Below, piece after piece: positions 57,238 through 64,000 of a stretch of 64,000 nt of DNA. This stretch comes from Chitinophagaceae bacterium (lineage in GTDB: Bacteria > Bacteroidota > Bacteroidia > Chitinophagales > UBA10324): NCBI GenBank assembly GCA_016717285.1, contig JADKFU010000004.1, positions 186,001 to 250,000 on the forward strand. Reading direction: 5' to 3'. Position numbers and translations under genes: made by a program. The notes beneath the pieces are model-generated. The model searched no databases, was not told the DNA's origin, and was given only the letters and a program-made list of their open reading frames with translations. Numbering within the stretch: position 1 is the first letter of the stretch; every line of letters begins with the position of its first letter.

Positions 57238-57270
57238 GAAGGCGGGAAAGGAAGAGCCCGCCTTCTTTTT
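57238..57270 (+). terminator. rho-independent terminator after the padR-pspC operon
   Basis: GAAGGCGGG (57238-57246) pairs with CCCGCCTTC (57257-57265), loop AAAGGAAGAG, followed by a T run. Confidence 0.85.
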
Positions 57271-57406
57271 CAAATCCCGTTTGTTTCGCCTCTACTTCAA
57301 AAAGGACAATTTTAGGAAATAGTTAATGTATAGTTAAAAAGCTTACTGATTTGTCCAATAGTTGTAACTTTTCCACGTTTTAATGCGTCTTTAACAAAAG
57401 CAATCT

Positions 57407-57694
57407 ATGAAATCCTTCAAAACTCCTTTGCTTGCTGTTTTTTTCACTTTGGTCCTGGCACTTGTTGATCAGCAACTTTCAGTGATCCCTGCAAATGCCG
57501 TCGGCTCGCTACGCGTGAGAACTGTTCCTTCTTCTACTTCCACGGAACAAAAGAAAAAGGAAGTCACCACACCCGAAGCCACTCCAAAAACTCCTGAAAG
57601 TTCTAACACCAAATCATCTTCAGCACTTAACTGTAATGATGCTAATCAAATGAAGATGCGGCTGGCGGTACTTGATGGCGGAAGCCCTAAGTAA
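57407..57694 (+). CDS. small secreted protein of unknown function
   Basis: 95 residues with a signal sequence (TPLLAVFFTLVLALVDQQLS) that is slightly atypical because of the internal charged D. The mature region is Ser/Thr/Pro/Lys-rich (STEQKKKEVTTPEATPKTPE), like a linker or wall-associated peptide, and ends ALNCNDANQMKMRLAVLDGGSPK. Followed by a bidirectional terminator. Function is unknown. Confidence 0.6.
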   Translation: MKSFKTPLLAVFFTLVLALVDQQLSVIPANAVGSLRVRTVPSSTSTEQKKKEVTTPEATPKTPESSNTKSSSALNCNDANQMKMRLAVLDGGSPK

Positions 57695-57718
57695 GAAATC
57701 ACTTAAATTACTGCCCAT

Positions 57719-57756
57719 AAAAAAAGTCCTCTTATTAAACGAGAGGACTTTTTTTT
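57719..57756. terminator. bidirectional rho-independent terminator
   Basis: AAAAAAAGTCCTCT pairs with AGAGGACTTTTTTT around TATTAAACG. It serves the convergent 57407 gene and the fasciclin gene. Confidence 0.85.
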
Positions 57757-57792
57757 AGCGCATGCCTGTTGTCAACGAAGTACAAACAACTT

Positions 57793-58359
57793 TCAGTATT
57801 TAGGAAGCAGCACACGGTCAATTACGTGAATCACACCATTTGACTGCATTACATCATAAGTGCTGATGTTCGCTGTATTTCCGCCATCATCAGTGAGTGT
57901 AATGCTTACATCGCCGTTCATCATGGCAGTAAGCGTTCCGCCGCTCACAGTTTTTAATGTGGCTTTTCCTCCGCCTTTCCTGATCATTTCCCTGAGATCA
58001 TTGTAGGTTATTTTCCCGGCAACCACATGATAAGTCAACACCTTCGTGAGTGTAGATTTGTTTTCTGCTTTTAACAATGTTTCAACGGTTCCTGCTGGCA
58101 AATTTTCAAATGCATCATTTGTGGGAGCAAAAACGGTAAAAGGACCTTTGCCTTTCAATGTTTCTACCAAACCTGCTGCTTTAACTGCTGCTACAAGTGT
58201 TGTGTGATCTTTTGAATTTACTGCATTGTCAACGATGTCTTTACTGGGATACATGGCTTCTCCTCCAACCATTGGCATCATGGGCTGTGCGAATGAAAGT
58301 GTAGAAGTAAATACAACGCTCATGAGCGCTAAAGCGAATACTGCAATTTTGTTTTTCAT
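57793..58359 (-). CDS. secreted fasciclin-domain protein
   Basis: 188 residues from MKNKIAVFALALMSVV with a signal peptide ending SFAQ. A longer frame to 58419 adds 20 unsuited residues. One FAS1 domain: TTLVAAVKAAGLVETL, KGPFTVFAPTNDAFENLP (the conserved H1 motif), LTKVLTYHVVAGKI and NGVIHVIDRVLLP (the H2 motif). It ends right after the domain. FAS1 proteins mediate adhesion or serve as surface proteins, and the partner is unknown. It has no sorting tail, so it is likely periplasmic or released. Terminators lie on both sides. Confidence 0.92.
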   Translation of the reverse strand: MKNKIAVFALALMSVVFTSTLSFAQPMMPMVGGEAMYPSKDIVDNAVNSKDHTTLVAAVKAAGLVETLKGKGPFTVFAPTNDAFENLPAGTVETLLKAENKSTLTKVLTYHVVAGKITYNDLREMIRKGGGKATLKTVSGGTLTAMMNGDVSITLTDDGGNTANISTYDVMQSNGVIHVIDRVLLPKY

Positions 58360-58537
58360 AAAAATTTTGTTTTTGATTGTTGATTTTTTATTTGTGCGGA
58401 TAATTACGCAACAATACACCGTGTCGGTTTTCTCCGGTCAAAAACTATATTTATACAAATCGCAAATCCAAATCAACCATAGCTTACGTAGCAGATAAAC
58501 TGCAGTTTGAAATAATTTCTTTTCGGTTGTATAAAAC

Positions 58538-58571
58538 AAAAAAGGTTGATCCGGATGGATCAACCTTTTTA
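58538..58571. terminator. bidirectional rho-independent terminator
   Basis: AAAAAAGGTTGATCC pairs with GGATCAACCTTTTT around a four-base loop. It lies downstream of the secreted alpha/beta hydrolase gene, which reads from the right, and upstream of the fasciclin gene. Confidence 0.8.
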
Positions 58572-58622
58572 TATTTAATATGCTGCCGATGCTCGGTTAA
58601 AAACATCGGTTGGACGTTATAT

Positions 58623-60197
58623 TTATTCAAAAAGTAATTTGCCCTGAATTTCTTTCTTGTCCAAACCGATTTTAACGAGATACAAACCATTGGATAATCC
58701 TTCACGGCTTACATTTACTTCAGTAGTGCTGATTCCTTTTATTTCGCTCACAAGTCTGCCTGTCATGTCAAACAATTGAACGTACTTTATTTTTTGCTTC
58801 GGATCCTCTAAGCGCAACGTAAAGGAAGTAACAGCAGGGTTAGGAAACATCTTAACATCTGAGGCAAAAATATCAGGCGTTTGAACGCTGCTGATAAAGC
58901 CAGGAAGCTGCATTGACTGAACAACTCTTGGTGCAAGATATCCCTGTATAGAATCAATATAAGCCAATCCTTTGGCTTTAGACCCATCCGGATTGGTGAG
59001 AAATGCATTTTGATAAATCACTGCTACGTTGGCAGCGGGAACTCCATAAGCAGGTGCAACAGTTTGCAAGGCCACGGAATCCCACCATTCCCACGGGCCA
59101 GCCTGCCCATGAAAAGGGTCACCTGGAATTACAATCGATGGATCAGGTAAAATAAATGGAAACAAACCTTCAAAGCCTTCATTTACCTGGTTGGCACGGG
59201 TAGTATAAGGATCGTTGTAAGGAATATTGAACACATCATTATTTCCAAATTGATTGGAAAGACGAACCACTTCGCGGCTACCACTTACATACACTACAAA
59301 CTGACCTGTTGTCGGCACTATTACGTTTCCATTTCCATAAGGAGCAAACGGATCGTTGGTAACATGAAAACAAACGATGGGCATATCACCATCTTCCAGC
59401 CAACTGGAATCACCAATAGCTCCGCCCATGTTCACTACCATATTCACATCATTTCCATATTGTGGCCAGTTATCCTGATTGAATCCGGCCAATCCGCCTA
59501 ATCCATCAAAATCACCCCATAATGCCTGATTTACATAAGGCTGACCTGCTACAAATCCATAGGTAAGATCTGTTTCAGCAGCAATAAATTTCAGCAATTG
59601 AATTTCAGCAGTTTTATCAAGCGTAGCATATGCCAAGGTAACGTAACCACCGGAACCCTGACCAACCAGCATTATTCTGTTCGTATCAATCTTAAAAGTA
59701 TTACCCTGCACTTTTGCATCCATTTTAAAATAACGTACGCACGTTTTAGCATCCTGAATCGAACGATACACTGCCATCAGCAAGGTGCCGGTGCGAATAT
59801 CCTGAGTAGCACCCACCGGATTCCATCCAAGCCGGTAATCCATGGAAGCAGATACATAACCACGGCGGGCAAATTGCTTGCACATTTCTACGGTAGCACT
59901 ATCGTGACGGTCACCTGTAGCAGTTCCATTGATCAGCAATGGCAGAAAACTTCCTGTATGAAGGTATATCACCAAAGGACGTAATTGCGCAGTGTCACCT
60001 TGCGGTTGATACACATCCATCACCAATGGCTGCAAGGCAGGCACACCTGTTAATACACCGTAGTTTTGTCCGTAAACTACAGGACCGGTGAAAGTGGTGG
60101 AGGTAAATATTTCATCAAAGTAACGTTGCGCAGAGACTGTTTGCGCAAACAGCACAAACATGAAAAGTGTTGCAATAGATAGTAGTGTTTTTTTCAT
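58623..60197 (-). CDS. secreted alpha/beta-hydrolase with type IX sorting tail, altered nucleophile motif
   Basis: 524 residues with a signal peptide (MKKTLLSIATLFMFVLFA to SAQ). Residues 55-330 resemble carboxylesterase/lipase-like hydrolases: MDVYQPQG, VIYLHTGSF in the place of the HGGxF oxyanion loop, ASMDYRLGW, and RIMLVGQGSGGYVTLAY in the place of GxSxG. There the usual serine position (residue 181) is glycine and the serine follows at 182, so catalysis is doubtful or unconventional. FHVTNDPFAPYGNG could carry the acid. The C-terminus (VKMFPNPAVTSFTLRLE; GLYLVKIGLDKKE) is a Por sorting tail, so it is a SprA cargo. Confidence 0.82.
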   Translation of the reverse strand: MKKTLLSIATLFMFVLFAQTVSAQRYFDEIFTSTTFTGPVVYGQNYGVLTGVPALQPLVMDVYQPQGDTAQLRPLVIYLHTGSFLPLLINGTATGDRHDSATVEMCKQFARRGYVSASMDYRLGWNPVGATQDIRTGTLLMAVYRSIQDAKTCVRYFKMDAKVQGNTFKIDTNRIMLVGQGSGGYVTLAYATLDKTAEIQLLKFIAAETDLTYGFVAGQPYVNQALWGDFDGLGGLAGFNQDNWPQYGNDVNMVVNMGGAIGDSSWLEDGDMPIVCFHVTNDPFAPYGNGNVIVPTTGQFVVYVSGSREVVRLSNQFGNNDVFNIPYNDPYTTRANQVNEGFEGLFPFILPDPSIVIPGDPFHGQAGPWEWWDSVALQTVAPAYGVPAANVAVIYQNAFLTNPDGSKAKGLAYIDSIQGYLAPRVVQSMQLPGFISSVQTPDIFASDVKMFPNPAVTSFTLRLEDPKQKIKYVQLFDMTGRLVSEIKGISTTEVNVSREGLSNGLYLVKIGLDKKEIQGKLLFE

Positions 60198-60496
60198 AAT
60201 GAGACCATTTAAAAATTTTGTGATTTATTTTGAATCATCTAATGTAGGAGTATTTTGAATAGGATTTGCAAAACCAGCTTCAAAAAATAATCTTCAATAA
60301 GTTGAAATTATATTTTTCAAAGAATTAGAAATGAAACACGTTGAGATCATTCAATTATAAAAAGGGTAAAAAATGATATGGAGACAGAAATGAATTACTC
60401 AATCATATCATTTTTTCAGACAGGTCATTTTATTTTGAACTGAAAGCCGGTATCATTAGCTGAAACAAAAATCCAGACGCTCAATAAACTGTATTG
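60198..60496. other. intergenic, nothing recognised
   Basis: About 300 A/T-rich bases between the hydrolase start and serS stop. No gene or strong hairpin is seen. Confidence 0.4.
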
Positions 60497-61768
60497 CTAA
60501 TCAAGTTTTTCCCAACCTGTATAAGGAATCAAGGCCGCCGGCATCTTTATTCCATCTGCCGTTTGATTGTTTTCCAATAAGGAAGCTACAATGCGTGGTA
60601 AAGCAAGTGCACTGCCATTAAGTGTGTGCGCCAATTGAATTTTACCTTCTTTATCCTTAACCCGCAACTTCATACGGTTGGATTGAAAAGTTTCGAAATT
60701 AGAAACGCTGCTCACTTCGAGCCATTTTTTTTGCGCGGCGCAATAAACTTCAAAATCATAAGTAAGGGCAGAAGCAAAACTCATGTCGCCTCCACACAAT
60801 CTTAAAATGCGGTAAGGCAACTCTAATTTTTTTATCAGACCCTCCACGTGGCTCACCATCTCATCTAAAGCAGCATAAGAAGTTTCCGGATGATTGATAC
60901 GGACGATTTCCACCTTATCAAACTGATGCAACCGGTTCAGACCGCGTACATCTTTACCGTAGGAACCTGCTTCGCGACGGAAACATTGTGAATAAGCAGT
61001 CATCTTAATGGGCAACTGTTCTTCTTTCACCATCATGTCACGATAGATATTAGTAACAGGCACTTCCGCTGTGGGAATCAGGTAAAATCCGTCTTCACTC
61101 GCAAAGTACATTTGCCCGTCTTTATCAGGCAATTGTCCGGTAGCAAATCCGGTTTCTGCATTTACTAATAACGGAGGTTGATATTCTATATAGCCTGCGG
61201 CGATCGCATTATCCAGGAAAAATGAAATCAAGGCACGTTGCAATTTTGCGCCTTTACCTTTATAAAAAGGAAAGCCCGCTCCTGTTACTTTGTTGCCGGT
61301 TTCAAAATCGATGATGTCGTATTTTGAGGTGAGTTCCCAGTGTGGTTTTGCATTTTCAGGCAACAAGGGCATTGCACCACCTTCACGAACTACCACATTG
61401 TCTTCAGGCGTTCTTCCTTCCGGCACCAAATCATTGGGTAAATTGGGAAGACGAACAAGCAATTGCTGAAGCTCCTCTTCATGTGCTTTCAGCTTTTCTT
61501 CCAGCTTCTTTGCTTCATCACGATATTGAATAGACTGACTTCGCTTTTCTTCTGCCGCTTCTTTTTTCCCTTGCGCAAATAATTGCCCTATTTCTTTTGA
61601 CAATGCATTGGATTGTGAAAGCAATTGATCTAACTGTGCCTGGGTTTGCCTGCGATCAGCATCTATAGATATAATTTTTTCAATGCTTTCTTTTGCATCG
61701 AAATGCTTTTTGGCAAGACGTGTGACAGCGGTTTCTGTATTGCTTCTGAGATATTGAAGGGTAAGCAT
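60497..61768 (-). CDS. serS: seryl-tRNA synthetase
   Basis: 423 residues, standard length. The N-terminal coiled-coil arm (residues 25-110: RRQTQAQLDQLLSQSNAL and EEKLKAHEEELQQLL) binds the tRNA long variable arm. Class II motifs follow: motif 1 near PFYKGKGAKLQRALISFF, motif 2 in QCFRREAGSYGKDVRGLNR with the catalytic arginine, and motif 3 in LNGSALALPRIVASLLEN. It charges tRNA-Ser. It is monocistronic. The start context TATCTTTA upstream is a near match to the -7 consensus. Confidence 0.97.
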   Translation of the reverse strand: MLTLQYLRSNTETAVTRLAKKHFDAKESIEKIISIDADRRQTQAQLDQLLSQSNALSKEIGQLFAQGKKEAAEEKRSQSIQYRDEAKKLEEKLKAHEEELQQLLVRLPNLPNDLVPEGRTPEDNVVVREGGAMPLLPENAKPHWELTSKYDIIDFETGNKVTGAGFPFYKGKGAKLQRALISFFLDNAIAAGYIEYQPPLLVNAETGFATGQLPDKDGQMYFASEDGFYLIPTAEVPVTNIYRDMMVKEEQLPIKMTAYSQCFRREAGSYGKDVRGLNRLHQFDKVEIVRINHPETSYAALDEMVSHVEGLIKKLELPYRILRLCGGDMSFASALTYDFEVYCAAQKKWLEVSSVSNFETFQSNRMKLRVKDKEGKIQLAHTLNGSALALPRIVASLLENNQTADGIKMPAALIPYTGWEKLD

Positions 61769-61993
61769 GAATTAAAATTTTCGTAAAGATAGCACTAGGA
61801 GGTTAAGATGGAATTGATGCTTGCTGAAATCGTGTTGTGAGTGCTGATTGTATTTCCCTTCGAAAACTCAGGGAACATTATTTTCTGAGCTTGTCCAATG
61901 GTGGTTATAAGACGTCGCACCGAGATATCATTCCACGCTCTTCCAGAATTATTATTCGTTCAAATGATTTTAGCTTTGAATTCAGACATACTG

Positions 61994-62761
61994 TTAATTA
62001 TTTGCTATGGACGGCAGTATTTTGCCATTAACGCTGATCAGTTTATCCAATCGGATCACCAGGTTATTTTCCAGTTGCATAAATTCTGCTTTGTTTTCAA
62101 TGAAGAACGTTTTGATTATTCCTGTTGAAATTATCCGGACTCCAATCTCATTCCTATACAGTATTTCAATATTCTTTTTTGATGTGGCCAGTGCTTCCAG
62201 TTCATCATAAAAATTACAATTGATAGGCGAATAGCTTGGTTCTTTCCAATCAGGATTTTCTATTTCAAACCATAATCCGGGATGCTCATCAAATTTCATT
62301 TCCCTCACGAAATGCATCCCGCAATGCTCCAGCACTTTAACTGAAGCAATATTACCAGCCATCACCCTGCCGATGATGCGTTTATAATGCAATTGATGAA
62401 AACCGTAATCTACACAAGCTTTTGCTGCTTCGCTTCCAATGCCCTGTCCCCAGAATTTTCTTGAAAAACGATACCCCAGATCCACTTCACCGGTTTCACT
62501 CAAGTCTTGCTGAAATTTTAATCCGCACCAACCTGTAAATTCATTGCTTGCTTTTAAAATCACGGCCCAGCGGCCAACTCCATATTTTTTGTACTGATCA
62601 TAATTGAGTAGAAAGTTTTTTGCGGCATTTACGCTGGCAAATGCACCATCACCCACATACTTTACCACTTCCGGATCATTGTTGAGGTCGAAGAAATTTT
62701 GATAGTCATCTTGTGAAAGTTCACGAAGTAAGAGGCGTGGTGTTTCGAGGATGAATTTCAT
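61994..62761 (-). CDS. GNAT acetyltransferase fused to a Rof-like domain
   Basis: 255 residues from MKFILETPRLLLREL. Seven upstream in-frame residues to 62782 are judged spurious. Residues 1-173 form a RimJ-type GNAT domain: EVDLGYRFSRKFWGQGIGSEA holds the acetyl-CoA P-loop, and NIASVKVLEHCGMHFV is the usual C-terminal motif. Residues 177-247 (YSPINCNFYDELEALATSKK, then EFMQLENNLVIRLDKLISVNG) resemble Rof, the Rho-binding antiterminator (E. coli Rof begins YQPINCDDYDNLELA). The frame is continuous with no indel in between. It may acetylate a protein N-terminus or small molecule and also bind Rho. The Rof match is from memory of the motif. Confidence 0.78.
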   Translation of the reverse strand: MKFILETPRLLLRELSQDDYQNFFDLNNDPEVVKYVGDGAFASVNAAKNFLLNYDQYKKYGVGRWAVILKASNEFTGWCGLKFQQDLSETGEVDLGYRFSRKFWGQGIGSEAAKACVDYGFHQLHYKRIIGRVMAGNIASVKVLEHCGMHFVREMKFDEHPGLWFEIENPDWKEPSYSPINCNFYDELEALATSKKNIEILYRNEIGVRIISTGIIKTFFIENKAEFMQLENNLVIRLDKLISVNGKILPSIANN

Positions 62762-62955
62762 GGCTTTCAGTGAAGCTGTCACGACTGATGGTGAATAGTT
62801 AAATTGCTAAATGGTTAAATGGTTGCGGCGAAGCCGGAGCGGTTGAAACATTGCCATCTCTGCTTAACAGGAATTTCCACCGGCTTTGCCCAACAGTTTA
62901 GCAATTAAACAATGCATCAATTGCTCCTTCAAAGCGACGCTCCAAATCCTGATTC
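62762..62955. other. short intergenic with near inverted repeat
   Basis: GTTAAATTGCTAAA (62796-62809) and TTTAGCAATTAAAC (62897-62910) are near-complementary around a GC-richer centre with GGCGAAGCCGG and CCGGCTTTGCC. A weak dispersed-repeat hairpin. Confidence 0.35.
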
Positions 62956-63363
62956 CTAATTCTCCCTGATTTCCTCACACAATTCTACCAATACACCATG
63001 CGAATTTTTAGGATGCACGAAGCAGACCCATTTGTTATCGGCACCACGTTTGGGTTCTTCATTCAGCAAAACAAAACCTTCAGATTTAAGCCGGCTCATT
63101 TCTTCGCGAATATTGCTCACCGCATAAGCGATGTGGTGAATGCCTTCACCTTTCCTTTCAATAAATTTTGCAATCACTCCGTTCGGATCACTGGATTCAA
63201 GCAATTCAATTTTGTTCGTACCTACCAGGAAAAAAGAGGTGGTAACATGCTCGCTACCCACCACTTCCGTTTTGTACTGCGCCACACCAAGCAATTTCCG
63301 GTAGGTTTCATTGGCAGTTGCAAGGTCTTTCACTGCGATGCCGATATGCTCTATTTTTTCCAT
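62956..63363 (-). CDS. mce: methylmalonyl-CoA epimerase
   Basis: 135 residues of the vicinal-oxygen-chelate superfamily. MEKIEHIGIAVKDL gives the first metal histidine, and EGIHHIAYAVSNI the second. GVLVELCEE near the C-terminus supplies the glutamate ligand. VVGSEHVTTSFFLVGTNKIELLE is the usual second strand pair. It interconverts the (R) and (S) forms of methylmalonyl-CoA ahead of the B12-dependent mutase, consistent with the B12-dependent RNR in this window. Its start is 85 bp from a divergent cysteine desulfurase gene. A perfect palindrome lies just upstream. Confidence 0.95.
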   Translation of the reverse strand: MEKIEHIGIAVKDLATANETYRKLLGVAQYKTEVVGSEHVTTSFFLVGTNKIELLESSDPNGVIAKFIERKGEGIHHIAYAVSNIREEMSRLKSEGFVLLNEEPKRGADNKWVCFVHPKNSHGVLVELCEEIREN

Positions 63364-63374
63364 GAAAAAGAAGT

Positions 63375-63387
63375 GTTTACTGTAAAC
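63375..63387. promoter_or_regulatory. perfect 13-bp palindrome in the mce/iscS divergent region
   Basis: GTTTAC-T-GTAAAC, 11 bases upstream of the mce ATG and 62 upstream of the desulfurase ATG. It could be an operator for either gene. No regulator is inferred. Confidence 0.35.
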
Positions 63388-63395
63388 TTTTTGCC

Positions 63396-63403
63396 TAAAT
63401 TTG
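63396..63403 (+). promoter_or_regulatory. putative -7 element of the cysteine desulfurase gene
   Basis: TAAATTTG matches TAnnTTTG, 46 bases upstream of the ATG. No TTTG at the expected -33 spacing. Confidence 0.4.
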
Positions 63404-63448
63404 CGTTTAGATTAATTCTAAATAAAGAAAATCTACTGCGCGAAATTT

Positions 63449-64000
63449 ATGTTAAAACTACCGATTTACCTCGATAACAGTGCAACTACTCCGGTTGATC
63501 CGCGTGTGCTGGACATCATGATTCCTTATTTCACTGAGAAATTCGGGAACGCTGCAAGCCGCAGTCATCCATTTGGCTGGACTGGTGAAGAAGCCGTAGA
63601 TTATGCGCGCGAGCAGGTAGCCAAGCTGATAAACGCGGATCCTAAAGAAATCATTTTTACTTCAGGAGCTACAGAGTCAAACAACCTTGCTTTAAAGGGT
63701 GTTTTTGAAATGTATGCTACTAAAGGAAACCATATCATTACTGTTACCACTGAGCATAAAGCCATCCTTGATACGTGCAAGCATATTGAAAAGCTGGGTG
63801 GTCAGGTAACCTATTTGCAGGTGAATGATCAGGGAGAGATTGATTTGAATGCATTGGAAGCAGCTATTACCGATAAAACTATTCTGATTTCAATTATGTA
63901 TGCCAACAATGAGATTGGCGTCATTCATCCTGTCCGGGAAATTGCTGCTATCGCGAAAAAACATGGCGTGCTGTTTCATTCCGATGCCACGCAGGCTGTT
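63449..64000 (+). CDS. iscS: cysteine desulfurase, 5' part only
   Basis: 184 residues visible, and the gene continues past the window edge. The start MLKLPIYLDNSATTPVDPRV is the family N-terminus. IIFTSGATESNNLALKG carries the PLP phosphate-binding residues, TTEHKAILDTC the stacking histidine, and SIMYANNEIGVIHPV and FHSDATQAV follow. The PLP lysine and the active cysteine lie beyond the edge. It liberates sulfur from cysteine for Fe-S clusters and thio-modification. IscS and NifS cannot be separated on this part alone. Confidence 0.93.
   Translation, partial: MLKLPIYLDNSATTPVDPRVLDIMIPYFTEKFGNAASRSHPFGWTGEEAVDYAREQVAKLINADPKEIIFTSGATESNNLALKGVFEMYATKGNHIITVTTEHKAILDTCKHIEKLGGQVTYLQVNDQGEIDLNALEAAITDKTILISIMYANNEIGVIHPVREIAAIAKKHGVLFHSDATQAV

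Overview
This 64 kb window comes from the chromosome of a Bacteroidota bacterium, probably of the Chitinophagia/Saprospiria side. The evidence is a complete sprA gene (type IX secretion translocon) next to ruvA and a MaeB-type malic enzyme, several secreted proteins ending in type IX (Por) sorting tails, a TonB-dependent receptor, a PadR-PspC pair, TAnnTTTG-like promoter elements and almost no Shine-Dalgarno sequences. A cobalamin-dependent ribonucleotide reductase (nrdJ) and methylmalonyl-CoA epimerase indicate B12 use.

Layout. 0-5.5 kb: a truncated AhpD/CMD-like gene broken by repeat elements, then a secreted unknown protein, an M48 metalloprotease with an overlapping secreted partner, and a lipoprotein. 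5.8-10.4 kb: two copies of a REP-associated tyrosine transposase (RAYT) element around a kelch-type secreted protein and an orphan sorting tail. 10.5-19 kb: a methyltransferase, then the alpha-glucan cluster glgE-maltokinase-glgB (no treS seen), and an MFS transporter. 19.3-29.8 kb: maeB-ruvA-sprA. 30.1-31.1 kb: a 70-bp tandem repeat array. 31.3-36.4 kb: a serine hydrolase, a type IX cargo protein and a phzF-like pseudogene split by an IS4-family element. 36.5-39.6 kb: a small membrane protein, gcvH, a VanZ-like protein and a TPR protein. 39.9-48.3 kb: a type IX cargo protein, cytochrome c, a TonB receptor with a frameshifted end, a DUF1254 protein and a frameshifted DUF975 protein. 48.5-51.5 kb: an MBL-fold hydrolase, a dense block of palindromic repeats and an isolated HEPN-like gene. 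51.4-58.6 kb: nrdJ, padR-pspC, three small secreted proteins and a fasciclin protein. 58.6-64 kb: a secreted alpha/beta hydrolase, serS, a GNAT protein with a Rof-like tail, mce, and the start of a cysteine desulfurase.

How it fits together. SprA is the outer-membrane translocon for proteins carrying the C-terminal tails seen at 6.9, 9.3, 32.6, 39.9 and 58.6 kb. GlgE, maltokinase and GlgB build branched alpha-glucan from maltose-1-phosphate. The most unusual content is the mobile and repetitive DNA: paired RAYT elements with complementary defects in a mirror-order A-B...B-A layout; a MITE-like insert with 11-bp flanking repeats whose ends resemble the resident IS4-family element, which also has an 11-bp duplication; and several hairpin repeat families, one of which supplies the last codons of nrdJ. 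Three genes carry single-base indels in short homopolymers, which may be real decay or assembly error. I found no tRNA, rRNA or CRISPR array.
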